A stretch of DNA of 64,000 nt from contig NZ_FOOF01000008.1 in NCBI RefSeq assembly GCF_900113115.1, positions 124,001 through 188,000 of the forward strand. Direction: 5' to 3'. Under the pieces are notes generated by a model. It made no database searches. It was not told the DNA's origin and saw only the letters and a list, made by a program, of their open reading frames with translations. The DNA is from Duganella sp. CF458 (lineage in GTDB: Bacteria; Pseudomonadota; Gammaproteobacteria; Burkholderiales; Burkholderiaceae_D). The translations under genes were made by a program, and so were the position numbers. Below, piece after piece: positions 1 to 9,032 of the stretch (positions within the stretch are counted from its first letter, which is position 1; the number at the start of each line of letters is the position of its first letter).

Positions 1-3000
1 AGGTGCGGCCCGAGGCGCCGGAGGTACTGACCGGACTCAGTTGCAGGCGCACCTGCGTGCTGCCGCGCGGGCCGGGCCACAGGACCGGTGCAGGGACTTG
101 CGGCCCGTGGCTGTACTTCACCAGCTGCCCATCGACGTCCAGGATGAACTGGTTAATCGAGGCATCCATCATCGTCGGCTTGAGGTCGAGGCGCATGCTG
201 ATGGCGGGACTATTGCGGAAGAATACGTCGCGGATGACTTGCGCGCGCTGGAATTGCAGCAGGGCCGCCGAGCTGGGACCCTGGCTCGCATCGCCCACCG
301 GGCGGAAGCTCCAGGGGCGGGTAGCGGTGTTCACATACTGCGCCAGGTTCTTCTGGAAGAAATCGTCCATCAGGCCGCCGGGTGCGAACAGGCGGCTGAA
401 GTCGTCCGGCGTGACGTCGCGCGCACTGGCTTTGGAGAAGGGATAGCGGCCGCTAATGGCCTTGCTGCAGAAATCGCCGAGGGCGCCCTGCATGGCCTGG
501 CTCAGATTACTGCGCGTAAGCCCGAGCGCCTGGCTGGCACCGCCGGCGGACAGGGTCAGCATGACGCCACGCAGCGGTTCCGGCATGCGGCTGCCTTCGG
601 CTTTCACCTTGTTCGGCACGTCGCTTGGCGGCGGTGTACTGGCGCCCTTGAGCGCGGCATCGGTAGCCGTCAGCAGCAGGTAAAGCTCGTTGATCAAGGC
701 GATGCTGGCGTCGATCGGGGCGGGTTGGCCCGGCGCCGGACTGCGGACCTGGCGCCGCAGGGCGTCGAACTGCCGGTCCACGATGTTCTCCGGCAGTGCC
801 AGGCCGGACGCGGCGCTTTCCTGGCTGGCGCCCTGGCCGAACAGCTTACGCAGCTCCTCGCGCGTGGATCTGATCTTGTCTCCGGCCTTGTCTGCGACCG
901 TCTTGTCCGCCTCGTCCAGCTGCACCAGGGTCACCTCCTTGACGATGGCACGCAAGAGCAGGGGCAGGGGGGAGTCGGGCGCCGACAATATGCGCGCTTG
1001 CTCGATGCTTTGTTTCAGGCTGGAGGCGCGCACCAGCGCGATATCGTCGATAAAGCCGGCCCAGGTCCGTGCGTAATCCTGCAGATAGAGACGCTGTACC
1101 TCGTCGACCAGGGCGGAGTTCTTGTCCGGCGCTGCCAGGCCGCGTTCCCGTTCGGTTAATCCCAGCACCCATCCTTCTTCGTCGGCCAACTGGCCGGTGA
1201 CGCGGGCCGCTTCCTGCATGAATACCTGGCGATAAGCGTTCACGCTATAAATGCCGGGTACCCCTTTGCCCGGTGCGGCCTCACTGCGGCGCGTGAATAC
1301 CAGCATGGCGGAAGGACCGCCCGCGTTGGCAATGGTGAAGTCGGGCAGGTTGCTGCCGGCGCCCTGGCGCTTGATGCGGTTGTAGATGCGTTCGGCTAAA
1401 GGCGTTTGGGCCAGGGCCTGGCGTGCAGCGGCGATCAGGCGGGGATCGGCTGGATTGGGGGCCAGCACGTCGCCACTTGCCAGCAGCATGTCCAGGTGCC
1501 GTTCCAGGTCCTGCCGTTGGCCAAGGGTGACTTCGCGTGGCAGGCTGTTTTCCCAGTCGGCTGTGATGAAAGCCTTCAGGGCCGCCGGGTTCATATAGCG
1601 CCCGTCGTGCAGCATGAGGTAAGCCTTCAACGCTTCGTACAGCAACTCGGGATTGCTCTGGCCGTCCGACTGCAACTGCTGCTGGACTCTTAATTCGAGG
1701 CGGGGCAGGAAGACGTCATGCAACAGGCGTCGGTGCGAGCTCCTGGATGCGGCGGCCAGTTTGTCTCCCTGATACAGGCCGAAGCCCATCGAAGCGGGCG
1801 GGCTGCCCTCAGGAACATTGGCCACACGCGCCAGGTCGCGCACGGCTTGCATCGCCGGGAGCAGCTCCACCACATTGGTCGTGCTGATGGCGCCGAGCTG
1901 CTCCAGCTGCCTGGAAACCGCAGCAGTCCTGGCCTGTACGTCGGTGATGTAAGCGCGGTTACGGGCGAAACTGACGGTCCAGGCCGCAATGGCACCAATG
2001 CAGAGCAGGCCTGCCAACAGCAGCGCAGCGAGCTGGAGCCTGGCCCGCCTGCGTTCCCAACGCTGGTTGATACCCGCCAACCCGGCTTCCTGGAAGACCA
2101 CCCGGTCGAGCAGGCGGGTGATGAAGTAGCTTTTGCCGCTGGGAGTGTTCGGCGGCAAGACTTTGCGCTCGAGCTGTAATGCCCGGCCCAGGCTGCCCAT
2201 CAGGCGGTCGATCGGGCTGCCTTCCTGCGTTCCGCTGGTGAAGTAGACGCCGCGCAGCAACGGCTGGTCGGTGAAGCGGGATGTCGAGGTGAGATGGTCG
2301 ACGAACTCGCAGAGCGTGGTCTTGACAGCGGCAAGCTGCTGGGGAAAGGCGTAGAGCAGGGCACGCCGCTGTGGATCCCTTTCCTGCTGCATGCGATCGA
2401 TCAGGCGCGCATTGATGCGCTCTTCCAGGGCGGCAAAGTCCGCGGAAAAAGCCGGTGCCGTTGCGGCTTCCGTGCCTGCTTCACGATAAGGAAAGGTTGT
2501 CCCCCAAACCTGGGCGCGCTCTTCCTTGCCCATGTCGCTGAAAAACTCCATACATCCCGGCAACAGGTCGATCTTGGTCACCAGCACATACAGTGGGAAG
2601 CGGATATCCAGTTCATCGTGCAATTCTTGCAGGCGCATGCGCAGCGCTTCGATATGGCTGGCGCGCTTGGCCGGCGACTGCTCCAGCAGTTCCGGCACGC
2701 TCAGCGTCAGCAGGACGCCATTGATCGGCCGCCGTACACGATACTTCTTGAGCAACTGCATGAAGCCGGTCCAGGCCGCGGAGTCCGCTTGCTGGTTGCT
2801 GTCCTGGGTTGTATACCGGCCCGCGGTATCGAGCAGGACGGCGCGGTCCGTGAACCACCAGTCGCAGTTGCGGGTGCCGCCGACGCCGCGTATGGCTGCC
2901 TGGCCGAAGCGCTCGCTCAAAGGAAACTGCAGGCCGGAATTGGCCAGTGCGGTGGTCTTGCCCGAGCCCGGGGAGCCGATCATGATATACCAGGGCAGCT

Positions 3001-3421
3001 CGTAGACCCACTGCTGTCGCAAGTTGGCAAGCAGGTCCAGCACGGAATTCCTGCCGCGCTCACTTAAGCGTGCCTTCTTCAACACGACGATCGCATCCGC
3101 GAAGCGCTTGCCCAGCGTCGCGAGCTCCTCCGCCGCAACCGGATCCACCGCAGAGGCCTGGCTGGCGGGTTGTTTCAGCAAGCCATCCATCAAACGCGCG
3201 TTGGCACGCCTGGCTTTAAGCAACTTCCATAATTGCTTGCCAATGTAAAAGAGGATAGCCAGGGCGATCAAGGCGGCCCGGATTGCACCTGGCTCCAGTG
3301 GACGGTAGTCGGCGATCGCGATCAGGGGGCCGACGAACCAGATCAGCAAGGACAGCGCAAGCAGGCCGAGCAGCGCGATGACCCAGCGGTTCAGCAAGCA
3401 GGCAAGGAGCTTCTTGAACAT
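1..3421 (-). CDS. tssM: Type VI secretion membrane protein TssM (IcmF family), C-terminus cut by window edge
   Basis: TssM is the large inner-membrane and periplasmic subunit of the TssJLM envelope complex of the type VI secretion system. The frame stays open from the ATG at 3421 to the window edge, giving about 1140 residues; the family usually has 1150-1300, so the last 50-150 residues are missing. Two N-terminal membrane segments (about residues 9-37 and 47-66) are followed by a P-loop GSPGSGKT near residue 150, which is the cytoplasmic NTPase-like domain. A third membrane segment lies near 460-485 and then a long periplasmic region. A WPGP motif near residue 1114 is typical of the IcmF C-terminal domain. 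The gene is last of a tssJ-K-L-M series on the minus strand, 11 bases after tssL. Family assignment is secure; whether this system is active cannot be judged because the tube, sheath and ClpV genes lie outside the window. Confidence 0.95.
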   Translation of the reverse strand, partial: MFKKLLACLLNRWVIALLGLLALSLLIWFVGPLIAIADYRPLEPGAIRAALIALAILFYIGKQLWKLLKARRANARLMDGLLKQPASQASAVDPVAAEELATLGKRFADAIVVLKKARLSERGRNSVLDLLANLRQQWVYELPWYIMIGSPGSGKTTALANSGLQFPLSERFGQAAIRGVGGTRNCDWWFTDRAVLLDTAGRYTTQDSNQQADSAAWTGFMQLLKKYRVRRPINGVLLTLSVPELLEQSPAKRASHIEALRMRLQELHDELDIRFPLYVLVTKIDLLPGCMEFFSDMGKEERAQVWGTTFPYREAGTEAATAPAFSADFAALEERINARLIDRMQQERDPQRRALLYAFPQQLAAVKTTLCEFVDHLTSTSRFTDQPLLRGVYFTSGTQEGSPIDRLMGSLGRALQLERKVLPPNTPSGKSYFITRLLDRVVFQEAGLAGINQRWERRRARLQLAALLLAGLLCIGAIAAWTVSFARNRAYITDVQARTAAVSRQLEQLGAISTTNVVELLPAMQAVRDLARVANVPEGSPPASMGFGLYQGDKLAAASRSSHRRLLHDVFLPRLELRVQQQLQSDGQSNPELLYEALKAYLMLHDGRYMNPAALKAFITADWENSLPREVTLGQRQDLERHLDMLLASGDVLAPNPADPRLIAAARQALAQTPLAERIYNRIKRQGAGSNLPDFTIANAGGPSAMLVFTRRSEAAPGKGVPGIYSVNAYRQVFMQEAARVTGQLADEEGWVLGLTERERGLAAPDKNSALVDEVQRLYLQDYARTWAGFIDDIALVRASSLKQSIEQARILSAPDSPLPLLLRAIVKEVTLVQLDEADKTVADKAGDKIRSTREELRKLFGQGASQESAASGLALPENIVDRQFDALRRQVRSPAPGQPAPIDASIALINELYLLLTATDAALKGASTPPPSDVPNKVKAEGSRMPEPLRGVMLTLSAGGASQALGLTRSNLSQAMQGALGDFCSKAISGRYPFSKASARDVTPDDFSRLFAPGGLMDDFFQKNLAQYVNTATRPWSFRPVGDASQGPSSAALLQFQRAQVIRDVFFRNSPAISMRLDLKPTMMDASINQFILDVDGQLVKYSHGPQVPAPVLWPGPRGSTQVRLQLSPVSTSGASGRT

Positions 3422-3432
3422 ATGTCGCTCCT

Positions 3433-4746
3433 CTACTGGACGTCCGGCCTGGGAGTCAGGATGATTTCAACGCGCCGGTTGCGAGCCCGTCCGGCAGGCG
3501 TATTGTTGGGAGCAACGGGGTTGGCGTCGGCGTGTCCTTCGGCGGAGAAACGGCCTTGCGCTGCGGCCTTCTGTTCCAGCAGCTTGGCCACAGCGCCAGC
3601 GCGCTCCTGCGACAAGTGCCAGTTGGAAGGGAAGCGCGTGGTGCGAATCGCCTGGTCGTCTGTATAGCCGTTGACCACCACCGCCCCTGGGACGGCCTTC
3701 AGTGCTGCCGCGATACGCTCCAGTACCCCTGCGTAGTTGGGCAAGACGGCAGCTCTTCCCGGCGCGAACAGCCCGTCACCGCGGATGATGATGGTGCTGC
3801 GCCCAGGCTCGTCACGCACTGCCACCAGGCCTTGTTCGATCTCCGGGGCCAGGAATCCGGCCAGGCGCGGCTTGACAGCCGGCGGCGCGGTTGGCGGCAG
3901 TGGGGACGCAATGGTTGCCGGCCTGGCACGCATGTTCTGGATCTGGGTGAACGTGGGATCCGAGGCGCGGTTCAGGACCAGGTTGAACGTGGCATACACA
4001 GCGAGCAGCAGCAAGCCCAGTACGCCAACCGCAACCCATAACGGCAGCGTGGCCAGCAAGGCGTGGCGCGGCACGTCCGTTGCCTCCCAGCGCGGCGACA
4101 GCGGGCGCTCGTAATCGCCCTGGAGGTTGCGCAGCATGAGGGCCAGGCGTTCGCGCAAGGCCTCCAGCTGCGCTTTCCCGTTGTCGAGGACGCGATAGCG
4201 GCCTTCCAGGCCAAGCGCCAGGCAGGTATACATGAATTCCAGCAATTCGCGATGTTCGCGCGGCGTCTCCGCCAGTTTGGATAGCAGTTGGAAGAATTTC
4301 TCGCCGCCCCACGCTTCGTTGTGGAACCGGACCAGCAGGCTGTCCTTGGCCCAGATGCCGGAAGCGCCCCAAGGCGTCGACGCGGCAGCTTCATCGAGCA
4401 GGGTGCAGAGGGCATAGCGCGCAGCGATGATGTTTTCGTTGGCGATGCCGGCAGCCTTTGCGCGGCGTTCGAATTCCTTGACCTGGGTTGCCAGGAACTC
4501 TTTTGCGCCGGCCGGATCGGCGTGGTGCACTGTGGCGCGCAATTGCGGTACCAGGTTCAGCAGCGGATTGGCAGCGGCAAGTAGCGCATTCAGCCCGGAA
4601 ACTTGCGCGGCCGGGACGAATCCGAAGTCCACGCTTGGCTGGGTGGCCGGCGTCTGCGCAGGCTGAGGGCGCTGGCGCGCGCCCGGCGTAGGCACCATGA
4701 TGGTATGTTCCGCGTCCGCCGTGGCAAATGGATCGTCCTGGCTCAT
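3433..4746 (-). CDS. tssL: Type VI secretion protein TssL (DotU) with C-terminal OmpA domain
   Basis: This inner-membrane partner of TssM has 437 residues. The N-terminal half matches the cytoplasmic DotU fold (about residues 60-225), followed by one membrane helix at about 229-257 (LWVAVGVLGLLLLAVYATF). The C-terminal third is an OmpA-like peptidoglycan-binding domain with the motifs GYTDDQ, LSQERA and GHAD and the ending RARNRRVEI. This makes it the extended TssL version that binds the cell wall itself. I chose the ATG at 4746, two bases after the tssK stop with AAGG upstream, rather than the ATG at 4767 inside tssK, which would add seven residues. It sits between tssK and tssM in the usual order. 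Confidence 0.95.
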   Translation of the reverse strand: MSQDDPFATADAEHTIMVPTPGARQRPQPAQTPATQPSVDFGFVPAAQVSGLNALLAAANPLLNLVPQLRATVHHADPAGAKEFLATQVKEFERRAKAAGIANENIIAARYALCTLLDEAAASTPWGASGIWAKDSLLVRFHNEAWGGEKFFQLLSKLAETPREHRELLEFMYTCLALGLEGRYRVLDNGKAQLEALRERLALMLRNLQGDYERPLSPRWEATDVPRHALLATLPLWVAVGVLGLLLLAVYATFNLVLNRASDPTFTQIQNMRARPATIASPLPPTAPPAVKPRLAGFLAPEIEQGLVAVRDEPGRSTIIIRGDGLFAPGRAAVLPNYAGVLERIAAALKAVPGAVVVNGYTDDQAIRTTRFPSNWHLSQERAGAVAKLLEQKAAAQGRFSAEGHADANPVAPNNTPAGRARNRRVEIILTPRPDVQ

Positions 4747-4748
4747 GG

Positions 4749-6080
4749 TTATCCCTTGATGGCCCAAAATTCGAGTTCCAGTCCCGGAAATTCACCGGCG
4801 ATATGCATGGCCAATCCGCCCGAGCGCTCCAGCTGGTCCCACAGTTCGCCGCCCCGTTCCACCTCGAAATAATGGAAGCCGGCATGATAGGGAATCTGGC
4901 GCGGCGCCACCGGCATCGAGTGCAAAGGGATGCCAGGCAAGGCGAGGTTGACCAGGTCGCGGATCCGTTCCACCGGGCCGATCTTGACCTGGCCCGGAAA
5001 GCGCGCCCGTAAGGTTTCGGACGGCATTTTTGCATTGACGGCCAGCACGAAACCGGCCGACTTCAGCAGGTCGCGGTCAGGCAATTGCGCCAGCCGCACG
5101 CCGTATTTCTTGTCTTGCAGGTCGATGGGCACGGCGCTGCGATGCAACACCATGCTGAGCGCGCTGCGCAGCTCGTTCATCAGCGGGGCAAAGGTCCGCT
5201 CCAGGTTGTCGTGTTGGTAGGCGGGTTGATTTTCCGGCCGCCGGCTCTCTCGGCTGAAAGTGGAAAGGTCGCCGGCAAGCGACAGCATCGCGACAAACAA
5301 TTGCTCCGGGTGGAACAGGGCAACATCGCAGTAATGGGCAAAAAGCGGTTCATGCCGGTTGACCGCCTGCAGCAGCATGAAGTCGGCGATTTCGGCCACA
5401 CCGCCGCGCCCCGGCTGTGACAGCTGCGCTGCCAGCTCTTCGCCGCGCTGATGCAGCAGTCCGTAAATTTCGTTGCAGAAGCCCGCCAGCGCGGCGTTGT
5501 CGCGGATGGTCAGCGAGGGCGGAATATAGTGTTTGTCGAGCAGCAACTGATTGTCCGCGCGGCGTTCGCTCAGGCGCAGTACGCCCAGGCAGGCATAGGC
5601 GTCGGTCCGTTCGCTCTCGAGGAGCAGGCTCAGGCGCATCTGCCCCACCTGGATTGGCGCGGCATTGTGGGAGCTGCTGTCCGTCACTTCCAGTTCGGTG
5701 ACGTCGTAGCGCGCAAGCCGGCCGTTGCCGTCCGGGGCCGCATCCGATTCCGAGAAGCCCTTGCGGCGCATTGGAACGGCCAGCATGATGAGCTGGTCGC
5801 GGGCGCTGGCCGGAATGTTCAACGGTATGGGTGCGGCGTGGGTGAAAGGAAAGTCGAAGGGGGTACCGTCGGGGAACAGGCCGCTGCCCGTGGAGAGCGT
5901 CACCTTGCCCATGGCCAGGGCGCTTTGGTCGACTTGCAGCGACAGGAAACCCCAGCCATGCGAGCGTGCCGGCCTGGCACGGGCCTCGATCAGGTTTTCG
6001 AGATAGCGTTCATGCTGTTGGAAATGTTGTGGTTGCAAAAACATACCTTCCGACCAGATGACTTTGCTTTCCCACGACAT
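4749..6080 (-). CDS. tssK: Type VI secretion baseplate protein TssK
   Basis: TssK links the baseplate to the membrane complex of the type VI secretion system. The product has 443 residues, the normal family length, and begins with the family signature WSEGMFLQPQHFQQHERY. Other family features are GLFPDGTPFDFP in the shoulder region and the C-terminal LEFWAIK, which belongs to the head domain that contacts TssL and TssM. It lies between tssJ (33 bases upstream) and tssL (2 bases downstream) on the minus strand, so the four genes very likely form one transcript. No odd residues were noticed. Confidence 0.96.
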   Translation of the reverse strand: MSWESKVIWSEGMFLQPQHFQQHERYLENLIEARARPARSHGWGFLSLQVDQSALAMGKVTLSTGSGLFPDGTPFDFPFTHAAPIPLNIPASARDQLIMLAVPMRRKGFSESDAAPDGNGRLARYDVTELEVTDSSSHNAAPIQVGQMRLSLLLESERTDAYACLGVLRLSERRADNQLLLDKHYIPPSLTIRDNAALAGFCNEIYGLLHQRGEELAAQLSQPGRGGVAEIADFMLLQAVNRHEPLFAHYCDVALFHPEQLFVAMLSLAGDLSTFSRESRRPENQPAYQHDNLERTFAPLMNELRSALSMVLHRSAVPIDLQDKKYGVRLAQLPDRDLLKSAGFVLAVNAKMPSETLRARFPGQVKIGPVERIRDLVNLALPGIPLHSMPVAPRQIPYHAGFHYFEVERGGELWDQLERSGGLAMHIAGEFPGLELEFWAIKG

Positions 6081-6113
6081 GATCGTTGTTCCTTCAATCC
6101 AGGTGAGGCGGTT

Positions 6114-6587
6114 TCATTTTTCGGCACGGATCGAGACATCGCGCGAGCGCACGCTGATGGATACCGGCATCGACTGGCTGACGCGCACGGGAACGGCGGC
6201 GCGCCAGGAGGATTTCTCCAGGTCGCGGAAAGCGGCAATCACGGCGACGTAGCGCGTCTCGGCTTGCAGCGGTCGGTCGAAATGCTTGTTCTCGCCAGGG
6301 CGCAGGGTGAACTCTTCCCTGGCGAGCAACTCGCCGCCCAAGGCTTCCTTGTCGCGTTCCAGCAGGGAAAAGAAATCGGCGTTCTGGAATGCCCCTAAAT
6401 TCTTCAGCTCGAACAGGCGCAGCACGATGGGCGAGGCGCGTCCGCGGGCATCGGGATTGACGTCGCTGGCGACTGCGATGTTTGCCTGGATGATGGCCGG
6501 CTTCGGGGGACCGGACGCGCAGGCGACAAGCAGGGGCAAAGCTGCCACGCTGAGCAAAAAAGCCGGAAGACAACGGTAGCGGACCAT
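6114..6587 (-). CDS. tssJ: Type VI secretion outer-membrane lipoprotein TssJ
   Basis: TssJ is the outer-membrane lipoprotein that docks the TssM periplasmic domain. From the ATG at 6587 the product has 157 residues with a hydrophobic signal peptide and the lipobox LLVAC, lipidated at Cys23. The mature part contains the beta-sandwich signatures VLRLFELKN, FFSLLERDKEAL and RYVAVIAAFRDL, which are typical of the T6SS-SciN family. A longer open frame reaches back to 6680, but the start at 6587 has GGAG six bases upstream and places the signal peptide at the N-terminus. It is the first gene of the visible tssJKLM block. Confidence 0.94.
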   Translation of the reverse strand: MVRYRCLPAFLLSVAALPLLVACASGPPKPAIIQANIAVASDVNPDARGRASPIVLRLFELKNLGAFQNADFFSLLERDKEALGGELLAREEFTLRPGENKHFDRPLQAETRYVAVIAAFRDLEKSSWRAAVPVRVSQSMPVSISVRSRDVSIRAEK

Positions 6588-6703
6588 CGAATTCTCCATC
6601 CACGAGGAACAGGCGTGCGGCTGCCTTGCAAACGATAGTACATCCGATAACAGTGAACAAAACTCACACTTATTCACCACACAAGTGATGCCGTGCTGCT
6701 GTG

Positions 6704-7414
6704 CTACTGGAGTTTGACCAAGTCCGCTACGACATCGAACTCACACTCGACATGCTTCTTCTCGGCGCCGCACACTGCGGCATCGAAGAGTGGCAGTTGG
6801 CGCTTGCCGGCGCTCACGCCGGCCAGTGAACGCGCGATGCCGTTGCTGACGCAAGCATCGCTTGGCGAAGAGGCGGGCAGGGCTGCGGCGTTGAACGCGA
6901 AGCTGCCGACCGCGTGGACGCGTTCGAATCCCGGCAGCGCTGCGTCCGTGACCTCCATTTTGCTTACTTGAATCTTGAGCTTGGCGTCGGGATCGTTCTC
7001 GATGGGGGAGAAATGTTGGCTATAAATTCCGCCGTTATAGTCTTTGAGCAAATCACCGTCGCTGGTCCTGACTTTGTAAGACGCCAAAGTCATGGCCGGT
7101 TCGGCCAGCGATGGAAAGTGGTAGCTGCCGGATTGCATCGGCAAGGGCATCAGGGAACTGGAAACTTCGTGGATCTTGCCGTCATGCTTGACGTTCAGGC
7201 TGAGGCCGAAGCCGGTGATGGTATTGCCTTGGACACCGAAACTGGCAATCCCGACATCCGGTGCGCCCTTGCCTGCCAGTTTGATGCCGCCGGCAACGCA
7301 AAGCATCGTATTGCCGTCGCCCAGCTTCTGGGATTCGTCCTGGTGCGGCTTGGCGGACTCGGGATCGCATGCTGCAAGCATGCACAGGATGGGCAAGATG
7401 GCGGCTGGCTTCAT
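6704..7414 (-). CDS. Predicted lipoprotein of unknown function
   Basis: The 236-residue product starts with a short lipoprotein signal ending in LAAC (lipidated Cys16), followed by a polar linker (DPESAKPHQDESQ). The remainder has alternating hydrophobic stretches consistent with a beta-rich periplasmic domain and several cysteines (near residues 39, 190, 216 and 225), possibly disulfide-bonded. I do not recognise a family. It lies 116 bases upstream of tssJ in the same direction, so it could share a transcript with the type VI genes, but no known T6SS component matches it. It is divergent from the mipA-like gene. Confidence 0.7.
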   Translation of the reverse strand: MKPAAILPILCMLAACDPESAKPHQDESQKLGDGNTMLCVAGGIKLAGKGAPDVGIASFGVQGNTITGFGLSLNVKHDGKIHEVSSSLMPLPMQSGSYHFPSLAEPAMTLASYKVRTSDGDLLKDYNGGIYSQHFSPIENDPDAKLKIQVSKMEVTDAALPGFERVHAVGSFAFNAAALPASSPSDACVSNGIARSLAGVSAGKRQLPLFDAAVCGAEKKHVECEFDVVADLVKLQ

Positions 7415-7517
7415 GACATTCCAATTCTTATGAAAAATGAAATTATGGCATGGTTAGCTTTTGCTATTGGTTGTATCATCAACGCCATTTTTGACCGACT
7501 GATCCTGGAGTATGAAT

Positions 7518-8348
7518 ATGAAGCAGCAACTATGGGCTGGCATCGCAATCCTGGCATTGGCGTTGCCCGCCAGCGCGGCACCGACGCCGGAGCCGGACTT
7601 GCCATTGTGGGAGGTCGGCCTGTTCGGTGGCGCGGCCTCCACGCCTGCCTATCCCGGTTCCGCCGACCGCGAGAGCCGCGCGCTGGTGCTGCCGATGCTG
7701 ATCTATCGCGGCAAAGTGCTGCGTGCGGATCGCTCCGGCGTGAGCGCGCGCTTGTTCGATACCGAGCGCGTGGACCTGGACCTTGGATTCCAGATGTCGC
7801 TACCGGCCCGTTCCGACGACGTGCCTGCACGCGCCGGCATGCCTGACCTGAACTCCTTGCTGGAGTTCGGCCCGCGCCTGAAAGTACTGCTGTCGGAACC
7901 TTCCGCCGCGAACCGCGTACGGCTCGAACTGCCGCTGCGCATGCCGCTGGAACTGGGTAATGGCTTCCGCCGCCAGGGCCTCGTGTTCGAACCGCGTGTC
8001 GTGTTCGAGACCAGCGGCAGCGACCAGCGATGGAATGCGGACGCCAATCTCGGCATGGTATTCGGCAATGCCCGCCTGAACCAGTATTTCTATGAAGTCG
8101 CACCGCAATACGCGACCGCCTCCCGTCCGGCCTATGAAGCGAAAGCCGGCTTGATGATGACGCGGGTCGGCCTCAGCCTGTCGCATGCATTGACGCCGGA
8201 CTGGCGCGTGTTCGGTTTCACGCGCTACGACAATTACACGCACGCCGCCAACCGCGACAGCCCGCTGTTCCGCAAGAACAGTGGACTGTCGATCGGCTTC
8301 GGCTTTACGTGGACGGCATACCGCTCGCAAGCGCGGGCCTGGGAATGA
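7518..8348 (+). CDS. MipA/OmpV family outer-membrane protein
   Basis: The 276-residue product has an N-terminal signal peptide (cleaved after LPASA) and then the typical MipA/OmpV start, WEVGLFGGAASTPAYPGS. Further family marks are the LPMLIYRGKVLRAD segment and amphipathic strands up to the C-terminal IGFGFTWTAYR, consistent with a 12-stranded outer-membrane barrel. MipA in Escherichia coli scaffolds murein enzymes, while OmpV-type members are general outer-membrane proteins; which role applies here is not visible. I chose the ATG at 7518 because GGAG lies seven bases upstream. The in-frame ATG at 7512 lies only one base after that GGAG, too close to use it. Confidence 0.88.
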   Translation: MKQQLWAGIAILALALPASAAPTPEPDLPLWEVGLFGGAASTPAYPGSADRESRALVLPMLIYRGKVLRADRSGVSARLFDTERVDLDLGFQMSLPARSDDVPARAGMPDLNSLLEFGPRLKVLLSEPSAANRVRLELPLRMPLELGNGFRRQGLVFEPRVVFETSGSDQRWNADANLGMVFGNARLNQYFYEVAPQYATASRPAYEAKAGLMMTRVGLSLSHALTPDWRVFGFTRYDNYTHAANRDSPLFRKNSGLSIGFGFTWTAYRSQARAWE

Positions 8349-8421
8349 GCTTTCGGAGCCCATTCTGAATCGCTCGGCGGTGATATGCTAGAGGAGGTCC
8401 GCTAACATCAACGAGGAGAAC

Positions 8422-8967
8422 ATGAATCCTGCTGAGTTGATCCAACACTGGCGTTTTCGAAATCACCGTGTGCAGTTAGCCCACTACGATTCCGCACGAT
8501 TTTTCGCTGGTCTTCATCTGCTTCTTGGCGTTCCTGCGTCCGTGTTAAGCACGCTCGTCGGAACAGCGATCTTTTCGACCTTGAGCAAATCCCATACCGC
8601 AAGCATGCCGACTGAAGATGGAAGCATTGTTGTGCAAATCGCAGTTGGCTTTTTGAGCGTACTGGCAGCGATCCTTACGGGCCTGCAGACGTTCTTGAAA
8701 AATGCCGAGCAAGCGGAGAGGCACCGGATCGCCGGTGCGCGGTTCGCCAATCTGAAACATAGGATCGAATTGGTCGCCACGCTTCCTCCATCGAGCGATG
8801 AGGAGCTGCGGAAGGAGCTGCTTTCAATCGAATCCCGCTGGGCAAAGCTACGCGAGGAGAGTCCGACATTGCCAACTTTTATATGGAAAAGGATTGAAAG
8901 ATCTTTACCCTTCGAAGATCATCAAAACCGATATCCTGGCTTAGGGAATCTCGCAAGCGCGAAGTAA
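8422..8967 (+). CDS. Orphan SLATT-type two-TM protein
   Basis: The 181-residue product begins with a short amphipathic segment (HWRFRNHRVQLAHYDSARFF). Two membrane helices follow, at about residues 32-52 (LLLGVPASVLSTLVGTAIF) and 71-90 (VQIAVGFLSVLAAILTGL). A helical C-terminal half contains the AEQAERHRIAGARFANLKHR pattern. This layout matches the SLATT fold (SMODS and SLOG-associating 2TM effector domain), proposed to be a membrane effector in nucleotide-activated defence systems. A good Shine-Dalgarno (GAGGAGAAC) precedes the ATG. No SMODS/CD-NTase or SLOG gene is adjacent, so it is an orphan here. The family call is by eye. Confidence 0.72.
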   Translation: MNPAELIQHWRFRNHRVQLAHYDSARFFAGLHLLLGVPASVLSTLVGTAIFSTLSKSHTASMPTEDGSIVVQIAVGFLSVLAAILTGLQTFLKNAEQAERHRIAGARFANLKHRIELVATLPPSSDEELRKELLSIESRWAKLREESPTLPTFIWKRIERSLPFEDHQNRYPGLGNLASAK

Positions 8968-8992
8968 CCGCGCACGCGCACTGGCGCGCGCA

Positions 8993-9016
8993 GCAAGGCC
9001 AGTATGCGGGCCTTGC
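8993..9016. terminator. Hairpin between converging genes
   Basis: A perfect 8-base-pair inverted repeat (GCAAGGCC and GGCCTTGC) with an 8-base loop lies in the 65-base gap between the converging SLATT and M28 peptidase genes. There is no clear T-run on either side, so it may act as a weak two-way terminator or only as an mRNA-stabilising hairpin. Confidence 0.5.
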
Positions 9017-9032
9017 CGGCGGCTGCCGCGGT

